Shown: piece by piece, positions 18,302 to 27,082 of the stretch | How positions within the stretch are numbered: the stretch's first letter is position 1 | How the letters are laid out: the number at the start of each line of letters is the position of its first letter | Source: an uncultured Paludibaculum sp. | GTDB taxonomy: Bacteria; Acidobacteriota; Terriglobia; Bryobacterales; Bryobacteraceae | Length of the DNA: 64,000 nucleotides | NCBI RefSeq assembly: GCF_963665245.1 | Contig: NZ_OY762267.1 | Coordinates: 124,001-188,000 of the forward strand | Reading direction: 5' to 3' | Program-made: the position numbers and the translations under genes | The notes under the pieces: model-generated | Told to the model about the DNA's origin: nothing | The model's input: only the letters and a program-made list of their open reading frames with translations | Database searches by the model: none

Positions 18302-20689
18302 ATGAAGCCGTTAGTCTCCGCAGTTCTATGCGCACTCCTAACCGTGCCCGCGCCTGCCCAGTCCGCCGCCCCTTTGCCGCTAACCGTCGATTCGATCATG
18401 CGCGGCCCGGGCATCTATGGCTATGAGCCGCGCGCCGTACGCTGGTCCGGCGACGGCCGCCGTGTCTACTTCGAGTGGAAGGTTTGCACAGACCCACTGG
18501 ACAAGGACTTCGACACCTATGTCGTCCAGCGGGACGGCTCCGGCCTGACCAGGCTCAGTGAGGACGACGCCAAACTCGCCCCGCCCGCCGCCGGCAGCGA
18601 GTCGAAGGACCACAGACTGATCGCCTACAGCGAGCAGGGAGACCTCTTCGTCTACGACCGCTCCACCGGCAAACGCCGCCAGCTCACCAAGACCTCCGAT
18701 GTGGAGTCGAATCCTCAGATGACACGCGATGGCCGCAAGGTGGCCTTTGTGCGCGGCGGCAACCTGTACACCATCACGTTGTCCGATGGACTACTGGAAC
18801 AGCTCACCGACATTCGCCCGGCGGGCGCCGCCCCCTCCGCACCCGCCGCGGGCCCGTCCAGGGGCGCCCGCACGGCCGCCTCCGGCGACGAACCCAAGAA
18901 GGGTACGGACAGCCAGGAGACGCTGAAGAAAGAGGAGCGCGAGTTACTCGAAGTCATCCAGCACCGCGCAAAGAAGCGGGAAGAGACCGAAGCGCGCCGC
19001 AAGAAAGAAAACCCGCGCAAGCCGATGAACCTCGGCCCACGTGAGACCGCCAGCAACATGCTGCTCGCCCCCGATGAATCCTACGTCCTGGTCACGGTCC
19101 TTGAGCGCGCCGCCGACTCCAAAACCACCGTCGTCCCTAACTTCGTCACCGAGGCCGGATACACCGAGGACATCAGTTCCCGGACGAATGTCGGCGACAC
19201 GCCCAACAAGAGCCGCATGGCCATTGTGAAGGTAGCCACCGGCGAAGTGACATGGCTGGATCATGGCCAGAAGCTACCGGCCAATCCGGAGGCCAAGCCG
19301 CCAGTGAAAGAGTCCGAACGGCCCGTCACGCTGCTGGGTCCTCAATGGTCCGAAGACGGTGCGAAGCTCGCCGTGGCGGGACGTGCCGGAGACAACAAGG
19401 ACCGCTGGATCTTCGCGGTTGATACGGCCACCGGCAAACTGCGGCCCATCTTCCATCTCCACGACGACGCGTGGGTGGACGGCCCCGGCAGCTTCCGCAT
19501 GGGCCGGCTCCCCGGCAGCCAGACTCTCTATTTTCAGGCGGAGATCACAGGCTGGTCGCATCTCTACACGGTCAATTGGGAAGGCGGCGAACCGAAGGCG
19601 CTCACCACCGGCAAATGGGAGGTCGAGTCCGTCGTGCTATCGAGGGACGAAACCCGGTTCGGCCTCGTCACCAGCGAGGAGAGCCCACACGTCCGCAACT
19701 TCTACTGGATGCCCACGTCCGGCGGCCCGAAGACGCGCATCACGTCGCAGCCTGGCGACTATGAGGTCACGGTGTCGCCCGACGAGCAGATGCTGGCCGT
19801 GGTCCACAGCTACACCAACAAGCCGCCGGAACTGTATCTCATGGAGAACAAGCCCGGAGCCCCGATGACGCGCGTGACGACGTCCCCCGCGCCGGAATTC
19901 TCGGCCTTCCCGTGGCTCGACGTACCCATCGTGCAGGTACCCGCGCGCGACGGCACTCCGGTGCCCGCCCGGCTCTACCAGCCGAAGAACTGGAAGAAAG
20001 GCGGCCCCGCCGTCATCTTCGTGCACGGCGCCGGTTATCTGCAGAACGTCCACCGCTGGTGGTCCAACTACTCGCGCGAATACATGTTCCACCACCTGCT
20101 GATGCAGCGCGGCTACCTGGTCATCGACGTCGACTACCGCGGCTCCGCCGGCTACGGCCGCGACTGGCGCACGGCCATCTACCGCCACATGGGCGGCCAG
20201 GATCTGGACGACCAGGTGGATGCGGCCCATTTCATCGTCAAGGAATACGGCGTCGATCCCAAACGGATCGGGCTATATGGCGGGTCGTACGGCGGCTTCA
20301 TCACGCTGATGGCGCTGTTCACACAACCCGACGTCTTTGCCGCCGGAGCCGCCCTGCGCCCGGTTACCGACTGGGCGCACTACAACCACGGATACACGTC
20401 GAACATCCTCAACCTGCCGCAGAAAGACCTGGAGGCCTACAAGCGCAGCTCGCCCATCTACCATGCAGCGGGCTTGAAGGGCGCCCTGTTGATCTGCCAC
20501 GGCATGGTGGATACCAACGTCCACTTCCAGGACACGGTGTTGCTGGTGCAGAAGCTGATCGAACTGCGCAAGGAGAACTGGTCGGTAGCGCCGTATCCGG
20601 TGGAAGACCATGGCTTCGTGCAGCCCAGCAGTTGGGCCGACGAGTACAAGAGGATTTTGAATCTGTTCGAGACGAGTTTGAAGAAGTGA
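18302..20689 (+). CDS. Exported S9-family prolyl oligopeptidase/DPP-like peptidase
   Basis: This 795-residue serine peptidase is exported; ATG 18302 starts a good signal peptide (MKPLVSAVLCALLTVPAPAQ), while the upstream ATG at 18254 would bury it. Residues 40-560 form the beta-propeller with DPP-IV/WD40-like repeats, interrupted by a charged, Glu/Lys-rich insertion near residues 190-260. The C-terminal hydrolase has Ser in GLYGGSYGGFI, Asp in HGMVDTNVHF and His in VEDHGFVQP. Such enzymes remove dipeptides or cleave after Pro/Ala in the periplasm. It diverges from the Ser-less esterase gene, so a shared role in peptide or ester scavenging is possible. Confidence 0.9.
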   Translation: MKPLVSAVLCALLTVPAPAQSAAPLPLTVDSIMRGPGIYGYEPRAVRWSGDGRRVYFEWKVCTDPLDKDFDTYVVQRDGSGLTRLSEDDAKLAPPAAGSESKDHRLIAYSEQGDLFVYDRSTGKRRQLTKTSDVESNPQMTRDGRKVAFVRGGNLYTITLSDGLLEQLTDIRPAGAAPSAPAAGPSRGARTAASGDEPKKGTDSQETLKKEERELLEVIQHRAKKREETEARRKKENPRKPMNLGPRETASNMLLAPDESYVLVTVLERAADSKTTVVPNFVTEAGYTEDISSRTNVGDTPNKSRMAIVKVATGEVTWLDHGQKLPANPEAKPPVKESERPVTLLGPQWSEDGAKLAVAGRAGDNKDRWIFAVDTATGKLRPIFHLHDDAWVDGPGSFRMGRLPGSQTLYFQAEITGWSHLYTVNWEGGEPKALTTGKWEVESVVLSRDETRFGLVTSEESPHVRNFYWMPTSGGPKTRITSQPGDYEVTVSPDEQMLAVVHSYTNKPPELYLMENKPGAPMTRVTTSPAPEFSAFPWLDVPIVQVPARDGTPVPARLYQPKNWKKGGPAVIFVHGAGYLQNVHRWWSNYSREYMFHHLLMQRGYLVIDVDYRGSAGYGRDWRTAIYRHMGGQDLDDQVDAAHFIVKEYGVDPKRIGLYGGSYGGFITLMALFTQPDVFAAGAALRPVTDWAHYNHGYTSNILNLPQKDLEAYKRSSPIYHAAGLKGALLICHGMVDTNVHFQDTVLLVQKLIELRKENWSVAPYPVEDHGFVQPSSWADEYKRILNLFETSLKK

Positions 20690-20692
20690 GAA

Positions 20693-20925
20693 AGAGCAGT
20701 CAGCGGTCAGCCATCAGCTTTCAGCTTTCAGCTTTGAGTGAGTGTAGTGACCACCGGCTGGGAGAACCAACCTCTCCGACACGCCGCAACAACCGGAACC
20801 GCGCCCCCACCATTCCCCCCAGCAACGCTGGGGGCCCGTCCCAACGACGACGGCGCTCAACCCAACCTAATTGTCCGCAAGGCCGATTCAGAGCTGAACG
20901 CTGATGGCTGACCGCTGACAGCTCT
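20693..20925. repeat. 233-bp MITE/REP-like element with 26-bp terminal inverted repeats
   Basis: The whole 256-bp gap between two convergent genes is taken up by this element. Bases 20693-20718 and 20900-20925 are inverted copies with a single mismatch; the central 20 bp (GTCAGCGGTCAGCCATCAGC) are perfect. Inside the left arm lies TTTCAGC repeated in tandem (20718-20735), partly matched near 20890. An 8-bp perfect hairpin (CCCCCAGC 20816-20823, GCTGGGGG 20827-20834, loop AAC) lies mid-element and could also stop transcription. It holds no ORF of note. The structure fits a non-autonomous mobile element or a REP-type sequence. Confidence 0.65.
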
Positions 20926-20945
20926 GCGTCCGTAGCGCCCCCGCG

Positions 20946-21977
20946 CTACGGCTTCAGCGTTACCTTCCCCACTCCGTCCTCGTACGCTTCCAGCGTCTCA
21001 AAGGCCTTCTGCGCCTGTTCCAGCGGCATGCTGTGCGTGATCATCGGCGTGAACCGTCCGGCCTGCTCTTTCAATAGCCGCAACGCCAGTTCGCTCCTGT
21101 GATTCGACCGCCGCACCGGATAGAAGTGCTGCTCCTTCCGCCGTAGATGGTGGAAGTCGATCGCCGGCATGGTCTCCGACGGCAGCCCCGTAATCACAAT
21201 GCGCGCCGCCGATGCGCCCATGCGGATCGACCAGTTGATAGAACCGTCCTTGGCCGCGCAGTCGTAGACCATGTCCACGCCACGCTGGCCCGTATCGCGC
21301 AATACTTCCTGCACCGGGTCTGTCTCGCCGGGATCGATCGCCACGTCGGCGCCCAATGCCAAAGCCAGTGCCCGGCGATGCGCCACCTTCTCCACGCACC
21401 AGATGCGCCCGGCGCCCGCCACGCGCAACGCCGCAATGGTCGTCAGGCCAATCGGCCCGCCGCCGATCACCGCCGCCGTCTCGCCGATCTTCGGGTCGCC
21501 CATGCGGAACGAGTGCAGGATGATACCCAGCGGTTCGAACAGCGTAGCTTCGTCGAAGCTCAGGTTCTCCGGCAGCGGCAGCAGATTCAGGGCCGGCAGA
21601 TTCGCCCGGTCGCGGAACAGGCCGGGCTCACCCGGATTGCTGAGGAAACGCACATGCTCGCACAGGTGATGGCGCCCCGACATGCAGAATTCGCAGTGGT
21701 AGCAGTAGATGGGCGGCTCAATCGCCACGCGATCGCCGGCTGACCAGCCCGTCACGCCGGCTCCCGTCTTCAGCACAGTGCCCACCGGTTCATGGCCCAG
21801 CACCATGGGATAGCGCGAGAGCACGTCCCCAATCCTGCCTTCCGAGAAGTTGTGGAGATCACTTCCGCAAATCCCCACCGACTCCACCCGGACCTGCACC
21901 TCACCGGGCAGTGGATCCTCTATCGGGTTCTCTCGAATGCTGAACTGGTGTCGGGCAATCAACTCCACAACGGCCAT
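20946..21977 (-). CDS. Zinc-dependent medium-chain alcohol/polyol dehydrogenase
   Basis: This 343-residue cytoplasmic oxidoreductase belongs to the zinc MDR family, nearest the sorbitol/threonine dehydrogenase group. The catalytic zinc ligands are visible: Cys in VGICGSDLHN, the His-Glu pair in LGHEPVGTV, and a further Glu in ATLFEPLG. Structural zinc Cys residues occur in YCYHCEFCMSGRHHLC. The Rossmann motif is AVIGGGPIGLTT. It should oxidise a secondary alcohol of a sugar or polyol with NAD(P). It is 45 bp upstream (in transcription order downstream) of a glycosidase-like gene on the same strand, so a sugar-catabolism operon is likely. Confidence 0.88.
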   Translation of the reverse strand: MAVVELIARHQFSIRENPIEDPLPGEVQVRVESVGICGSDLHNFSEGRIGDVLSRYPMVLGHEPVGTVLKTGAGVTGWSAGDRVAIEPPIYCYHCEFCMSGRHHLCEHVRFLSNPGEPGLFRDRANLPALNLLPLPENLSFDEATLFEPLGIILHSFRMGDPKIGETAAVIGGGPIGLTTIAALRVAGAGRIWCVEKVAHRRALALALGADVAIDPGETDPVQEVLRDTGQRGVDMVYDCAAKDGSINWSIRMGASAARIVITGLPSETMPAIDFHHLRRKEQHFYPVRRSNHRSELALRLLKEQAGRFTPMITHSMPLEQAQKAFETLEAYEDGVGKVTLKP

Positions 21978-22022
21978 GGCAACTCCATTTCTACTTCCAC
22001 CCGGGGGCTCTTCGTGGAGGCC

Positions 22023-22934
22023 TCAAGGCTTATACGATTTCAACATAATCGGACCCACGGCTCGCAGCGTGCCCGCATTCGGAACGCCCTGCAGCAGGCA
22101 ACCGGAGAAGCGCTCCAGCAGCGCCGCGCAGGCGCTGGCATCGGGGCCTTCCACCAGCACCGGCCGTTCCACGCGGCGCGGGTCCAGGCCCAGCGCGTCG
22201 CCCTGCGCGATGATGACGTCGGCGTCCAGCACCAGTCGCGAGTCCGCCGTGAGTCTGGTGCGCGCCGAGATGGCAATGGGCAGGGCGAAGTCCGTGCGGC
22301 GCGCCTGGAACCGATCCCGGATGGCATCGGCGATCTGCTCCAGATGGTTGGGCACATAGCTGTCGAAGTCCCAGCCTGGGCTGGACCAGTCGGCGGCCGG
22401 GTTCAGGATCACGTGGCGGTGGTTCCGGTCGATCAGCCAGTCGGTCAGGTAGCGCGCGGCCGCCAGCAGGCTTTCGGGTGAATCGAAGTTATGGTCCTGC
22501 GCCGTGTGGAACAGCACCAGTTCCACCGCGATACCCTGCTGCGCCGCCGCGATGAGCAGGCGATCCAGGCTGTCTTTTTCCGAGTCCCGGATGGAGCCAT
22601 CCGGTTGGAAAACGTTCTGGTGCTCGGCCTGCAGCGGAAGCCGCACCAGCCTGAGTCCCTTGGACGGCAACACGTCCAGGCTGTCCGGCAACGCGCCGGA
22701 CGCCGGCATCTCGTCCATTGTGACCCCGAGCAACCGGCCCTGCGCCTGGCGGCGGTACTCCGGCGCGGAGCATGCCTTTTGCCAAACGGCGGCGGCCGAC
22801 GACCGGAGGTAGAACGCGCGAGGGTCGTACTTCGGCCCGATCAGAAAACCTGTGGATATTTCCAGCGTTTCACTGGGGGACGACCCGCCTAGAAGCGGGC
22901 AGACAAGGAGGGCGCAACAAAGAGAGACACGCAT
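22023..22934 (-). CDS. Exported TIM-barrel glycosidase-like protein
   Basis: This 303-residue Sec-exported protein (MRVSLCCALLVCPLLGG) resembles GH5-type TIM-barrel proteins in layout: a strand with LRLVRLPLQAEHQNVF, then a helix pattern typical of the cellulase barrel (SLDRLLIAAAQQGIAVELVLF). The region that normally holds the acid/base NEP reads HVILNPAADWSS, so the Glu is not obvious, and no second catalytic Glu can be assigned confidently. It may be a divergent or inactive glycosidase-fold protein. The alcohol dehydrogenase gene follows 45 bp later on the same strand. I do not recognise a closer family. Confidence 0.6.
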   Translation of the reverse strand: MRVSLCCALLVCPLLGGSSPSETLEISTGFLIGPKYDPRAFYLRSSAAAVWQKACSAPEYRRQAQGRLLGVTMDEMPASGALPDSLDVLPSKGLRLVRLPLQAEHQNVFQPDGSIRDSEKDSLDRLLIAAAQQGIAVELVLFHTAQDHNFDSPESLLAAARYLTDWLIDRNHRHVILNPAADWSSPGWDFDSYVPNHLEQIADAIRDRFQARRTDFALPIAISARTRLTADSRLVLDADVIIAQGDALGLDPRRVERPVLVEGPDASACAALLERFSGCLLQGVPNAGTLRAVGPIMLKSYKP

Positions 22935-22967
22935 TGTTATTCAGAGCGTGCGTCCGAGGCGGAACGC

Positions 22968-23459
22968 TCACTTCTTGAATAAGTTATCAAATGCGATGCG
23001 TGCGTCGTTGGCCGTCTTGGGAGCCAAGACTTCGGGACGGTCGGCAGCCGGACGCGCCGCCGCCGAAACAGGCGCGGAGTCGCGGGCCACCGTCACGCGC
23101 GCACGGAAAAACGTGCACTCGTTGGCCTTGTCCTTGTAAGCGATACGCTCCGGAATCGGCTTCATGCACTGAAACCGGGTGGAAGGCTCGAAGTAAGAGC
23201 ATTGCTTACAGCAGTGCAGCGCGACACTGCACTTGGGGCAGGTCCCCGAGAAATCCATGCCAGGCGGCAATGGCGTCGCGCAGTTGTAACAACGGGAAGC
23301 CGTCACCGTCTCCACCATGCGCGGCAGGCGGGGCCCCGTCACGTCTATGGGGGGACGCGGACCGCGATCGCGCGGGCGGTCGTCGCGCTGGGGCGCCCCT
23401 TTGCCGGCCGCCTCGGTATCCATATAGCCCCGCTGTTTATACTTGCGGTCGCTGTCCAT
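22968..23459 (-). CDS. Zinc-ribbon hypothetical protein
   Basis: This 163-residue soluble protein has a disordered, Arg/Asp/Gly-rich N-terminal third (residues 1-50). The middle contains a zinc-ribbon pattern with Cys pairs (RCYNCATPLP, then GTCPKCSVALHCCKQC) and additional Cys in FQCMKPI and NECTFF. The C-terminus is low-complexity with a charged helix (ANDARIAFDNLFKK). I take it to be a metal-binding protein of unknown role; similar zinc-ribbon proteins of this size are common in acidobacteria. AGGAGTGG precedes ATG 23459, and a 13-bp palindrome overlaps that region. Confidence 0.7.
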   Translation of the reverse strand: MDSDRKYKQRGYMDTEAAGKGAPQRDDRPRDRGPRPPIDVTGPRLPRMVETVTASRCYNCATPLPPGMDFSGTCPKCSVALHCCKQCSYFEPSTRFQCMKPIPERIAYKDKANECTFFRARVTVARDSAPVSAAARPAADRPEVLAPKTANDARIAFDNLFKK

Positions 23460-23460
23460 A

Positions 23461-23473
23461 AGTGGAGTCCACT
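23461..23473. promoter_or_regulatory. Small palindrome before the zinc-ribbon gene start
   Basis: AGTGGA-G-TCCACT is a perfect 6+1+6 palindrome located one base before the minus-strand start at 23459 and partly covering its leader. It could be an operator or an RNA hairpin that limits ribosome access; equally it may be chance. Confidence 0.25.
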
Positions 23474-23709
23474 CCTTCGTGGTTGCTCAGCTTTCGTCTC
23501 GTGCCAATGTCTTTGGGAGGATCGCCAACATGGCCGTTCCCGGCGTATTCCACATTTCCACTCGGTAAAGGGCTGTTGGAGAGTCGCGTTTGGCAGGCAC
23601 CGTCCCAGATCGGGGGATGGAGCGTCTAGCGGCCCAATTCCACCCGGTCATTGGCCGGCACACCTCATTCTTAGCACGGAACGCAACCGGAATCCAGCAA
23701 AGAAATCGA
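23474..23709. other. Non-coding spacer between glgP and the zinc-ribbon gene
   Basis: About 236 bp lie between the end of glgP and the zinc-ribbon start region, both on the minus strand. It must carry the zinc-ribbon promoter. I see no hairpin with a T-run, no repeat and no credible small gene. Confidence 0.4.
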
Positions 23710-26268
23710 TCAGGCCCGCGTCCACTTGACCGGCGAAAGACAGGGCCGTGTCAGCGGATCGTCGCAATGATTAGGACTGACTCGCAACGTATACCCGAGC
23801 CGGCCCGTCTGATGCGGCACGAAATCACGCCCAAACAAAACCGCGTCACTCTGTTCCGACAGCGGCGGCAGAGTGATCACACTGGTGTCGTCCAGGCCCC
23901 CATCGGGATTGACCCGCCCGACCACCGCCTCCACCCGGACATCCTCCGGAGTGAGGCCGGCCAGATGGACCTGCGCCCGCAATTGGATTGGGGTACCCGT
24001 CAATACGCATGCGCCCGGACCTTCCCCGGAATCGTCGATGCGCACCTGCGACCACAGCCGCTCCACCTGCGCGTACCAACTCGCCTTCTCGCGGGCCGGC
24101 TGGAAATCGTCGCGCCGCACGGCGAGACAGCCAACATGCGCCGGCTCGTAAAAGCGGGTCGTGTAGTCGTGGATCATCCGCTGGCAGTTGAACCCCGGGC
24201 TCAGATTCATTAAAGATTGCTTCACCCGCTGCATCCAACCGTGCGGCACGCCTTCCTCGCGGCCCTTGTAGTACAGCGGAAGAATGTCGTTCTCCAACTG
24301 CGAATAGATGGACGAGGCGTGCAGATCGTCCATGTCGGACGAGTATAGGTCCCGGTCGCCGATGGCCCAGCCACCGGAAACCTCGTAGGCCTCATCGAAC
24401 CAGCCATCGAGAATCGACAGATTCAGCGTGCCGTTGATGGCGGCCTTCATGCCACTGGTGCCGCAGGCTTCCTCTCCGCGGCGCGGATTGTTCAGCCACA
24501 GATCGACGCCGTGCACCAGTTCCCGGCCCACTTCGATGTCGTAGTCCTCGATGAAAACCACGTGTTTGGCAAACCCCGGGTCGCGGGAAAGCTGCACAAT
24601 CTCGCGAATAAACTGCTTGCCCGGATTGTCCTTCGGGTGCGCCTTGCCGGCCACCAGGATTTGCACCGGCATCTGCGGATTCGACAGAATCGCCTTCAGA
24701 CGTTCCTTGTCCCGGAAGATCAGAGTCGCGCGCTTGTACGTGGCAAAGCGCCGCGAGAACCCGATGGTGAAGGCCTCCGGATCGAACAACTCGGAAAGTC
24801 GCCGCTGCTCGGTGGATGAGGCACGGCGCTCCTGCGCCCGCTTCGACATCCGCTCCCGGACAAAGTTGATCAGCCGCCGCTTCCGCCGCCGCCGGATCTC
24901 CCAGAGTTCGTCGTTGGGAATCTCTGGGATCTGGTCCCAAATCGATCCGTCGGGGTAGCGTTCGCGCCAATCCGGAGCCAGGTATTGGTCGTAGAGCTGG
25001 GCCAGGTCGCCGTTCAGCCACGTCGGCAGATGGACGCCGTTCGTGATCGGTGTGATCGGCACTTCGTGCACAGGCAGGTCGGGCCACAGCTTGTGGAACA
25101 TCTCCTGTGAGACCTCGCCATGCAGCCGGCTCACCGCATTGCGGTAAGCGGATGTCTTCAGCGCCAGCACCGCCATCGAGAAACGATCGCCCTGCTCGTC
25201 CGTGCCGCCTTGTCCCAGACTGAGGAACTTGTCGAACGGCACGCCGTAGCGCTCGCAGTACCCGTGCAGGTACTCATACACCAGGCCCGGATCGAACATG
25301 TCGATGCCGGCCGGCACCGGCGTGTGCGTGGTAAATACGTTATTGCCGCGCGCCGATTCCAGTGCCTCTTCGAAGCTCAGCCGGTGCTCCTGCATCGACA
25401 GCCGGATCCGCTCCAGGGCCAGGAACGCCGAGTGGCCTTCGTTCATGTGATAGACGGTCGGCTCCAGGCCCAGCGCCTTCAAGGCCCGCAGTCCGCCCAC
25501 GCCCAGCACCAATTCCTGCTGGATGCGCGTGACGTTGTCGCCGCCATAGAGCTGATCGGTGATGTCGCGGTACTGCGTGTTCTGGTTCTGCGGGATGTTC
25601 GTGTCCAGCAGCAACAGATCCACCCGGCCCACCTTCAGCCGCCATACCTTAATGAAGCAGACGCCGTGCGGCAGCTTGACGTCCACCAGAATCTCATTCC
25701 CCGTGGCGTCCAGCGCCGGCTGAACCGGCCATGTGTAGAAATCGTTGACCGGCGTCTTTTCCGTCTGCCAGCCATCGGGGTTCAGATACTGCTGCAGGTA
25801 TCCTTTTTGGTAAAGCAGCCCAATACCCACCAGGTTGAGGCCGGCGTCGCTGGCGGCCTTCAGATGATCCCCGGATAGAATGCCCAGACCGCCCGAGTAG
25901 ATCGTCAACGACTCCAACAGCCCATACTCCATCGAGAAATAGGCGACCAACATGGAGTCCTTGCGGCTCGCATCGGCCGGCGCGGACATGTACTCGTCAT
26001 AGCGGCGACAGGCACTCTGGTAGAGCGCGATGTAGCGGGGGTCCGCCGCTGCCTTCTCCAACAACTCTTGCGGAATCCGGCCCAGCATCAGAACGGGGTT
26101 GCGGTGGCATTCCTTCCAGAGAGCGGGGTCCAACCGGCGAAACAGGGGCCGGATGGTGTGGTCCCAACTCCACAGCAGATTGTGCGCCAGCTCTCCCAGA
26201 CGAGAGATAGCGGGCGGCAGCGCAGGGCTGACCAGGAACTCCTTCACCGGTTGAACTTGGAATGGCAT
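23710..26268 (-). CDS. glgP: Alpha-glucan phosphorylase (GT35)
   Basis: This 852-residue cytoplasmic enzyme releases glucose-1-phosphate from glycogen or maltodextrin using pyridoxal phosphate. The N-terminal 100 residues resemble DUF3417 (PAISRLGELAHNLLWSWDHT), marking the bacterial/archaeal short-type phosphorylase. The glucose site appears in YSGGLGILSGDHLKAASD. The PLP Lys block is EACGTSGMKAAINGTLNLS, followed by LDGWFDEAY. ATG 26268 is chosen because DUF3417 starts a few residues later; the upstream extension is unlike the family. A divergent 195-bp region separates it from the Rrf2 gene. Together with GlgX it would complete glycogen degradation. Confidence 0.92.
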   Translation of the reverse strand: MPFQVQPVKEFLVSPALPPAISRLGELAHNLLWSWDHTIRPLFRRLDPALWKECHRNPVLMLGRIPQELLEKAAADPRYIALYQSACRRYDEYMSAPADASRKDSMLVAYFSMEYGLLESLTIYSGGLGILSGDHLKAASDAGLNLVGIGLLYQKGYLQQYLNPDGWQTEKTPVNDFYTWPVQPALDATGNEILVDVKLPHGVCFIKVWRLKVGRVDLLLLDTNIPQNQNTQYRDITDQLYGGDNVTRIQQELVLGVGGLRALKALGLEPTVYHMNEGHSAFLALERIRLSMQEHRLSFEEALESARGNNVFTTHTPVPAGIDMFDPGLVYEYLHGYCERYGVPFDKFLSLGQGGTDEQGDRFSMAVLALKTSAYRNAVSRLHGEVSQEMFHKLWPDLPVHEVPITPITNGVHLPTWLNGDLAQLYDQYLAPDWRERYPDGSIWDQIPEIPNDELWEIRRRRKRRLINFVRERMSKRAQERRASSTEQRRLSELFDPEAFTIGFSRRFATYKRATLIFRDKERLKAILSNPQMPVQILVAGKAHPKDNPGKQFIREIVQLSRDPGFAKHVVFIEDYDIEVGRELVHGVDLWLNNPRRGEEACGTSGMKAAINGTLNLSILDGWFDEAYEVSGGWAIGDRDLYSSDMDDLHASSIYSQLENDILPLYYKGREEGVPHGWMQRVKQSLMNLSPGFNCQRMIHDYTTRFYEPAHVGCLAVRRDDFQPAREKASWYAQVERLWSQVRIDDSGEGPGACVLTGTPIQLRAQVHLAGLTPEDVRVEAVVGRVNPDGGLDDTSVITLPPLSEQSDAVLFGRDFVPHQTGRLGYTLRVSPNHCDDPLTRPCLSPVKWTRA

Positions 26269-26463
26269 GTTGGCTCTTGATGGATAGACATTCCAACATA
26301 GCAAACCCCACGGCGCGCTCGTGTGGTCCGGCCCCCGCCGGGCAACACATTGAGTCTGCTTAATGTAGGCGGCCAGACAGTGCTCGGGTACACCCAAACA
26401 GGGTAATCATATTTTTAAATCTTTTTATCTTCAATCGCCCGGTTTGTGACGTACAATGTTGTC
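26269..26463. promoter_or_regulatory. Divergent promoter region, glgP and Rrf2 gene
   Basis: These 195 bp hold promoters for both strands. Near the Rrf2 gene the sequence is unusually AT-rich (26410-26430), and a TACAAT hexamer (26452-26457) lies just seven bases before ATG 26464. If it is the -10 box, the mRNA would start at or near the codon, so the Rrf2 message might be leaderless. There is no good -35 match, so this remains tentative. Confidence 0.35.
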
Positions 26464-26964
26464 ATGAAGCTCAGCGCCCAAGAGGAATACGGGCTGCGAT
26501 GCCTGTTATTTATGGCTCGCCACGGCGAGACGAAAAGCCACAGCATTCCTGAAATAAGCCGGGCCGAGGGTCTCTCGGTCCCTAACGTTGCCAAGCTGAT
26601 GCGCATACTGCGCCTCGGCGGTCTGGTTGCCAGTGTCCGTGGACAGGCAGGCGGCTACACCCTGTCGCGGCCGGCTGACCAGGTTACGGTCTCCGAGATC
26701 CTGTCGCTGCTCGGCGGCAGTTTCTTCAACTCGCATTTCTGCGACCGCCACTCCGGACTGGAGCGGAATTGCGCACACACGGGGGATTGCGCCGTGCGCC
26801 TCCTCTGGGGCGCGGTCCAGAAGTCGCTGGACGCCATCCTCACCAAGACCACTCTGCGTGACCTGCTCCGGAATGAAGAAGAGATGATCGTCTTCCTGAA
26901 GAATCACGGCGCTACGGTCTCAAGCGGTGAACAAACGCTTGCGGTTCATACGATTACGAACTGA
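26464..26964 (+). CDS. Rrf2-family (IscR/NsrR-like) transcriptional regulator
   Basis: This 166-residue DNA-binding protein starts with the classic MKLSAQEEYGLRCLLFMA block and winged helix (RGQAGGYTLSRP). Three Cys in CDRHSGLERNC and GDC (spacing C-x9-C-x5-C) fit the iron-sulfur ligand region of Rrf2 regulators, so it may sense Fe-S status, NO or redox. ATG 26464 is preferred to an in-frame GTG at 26446 because the family starts MKLS or MRLS. No strong ribosome site is visible upstream. It is followed by a 118-bp gap before the cobalamin-type cluster, whose genes it might control; this is inference only. Confidence 0.88.
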   Translation: MKLSAQEEYGLRCLLFMARHGETKSHSIPEISRAEGLSVPNVAKLMRILRLGGLVASVRGQAGGYTLSRPADQVTVSEILSLLGGSFFNSHFCDRHSGLERNCAHTGDCAVRLLWGAVQKSLDAILTKTTLRDLLRNEEEMIVFLKNHGATVSSGEQTLAVHTITN

Positions 26965-27082
26965 GTACAGGCATCTCCGTCCGGCGCGGCGGCCATCTGG
27001 ATCCGGCGTTTGCGGGTAGTCTCCACCGCAAAGGCCGGTGAAAGGTGTGTCTGTTCTCTATCGATCGGCTATTCTCATAAAG

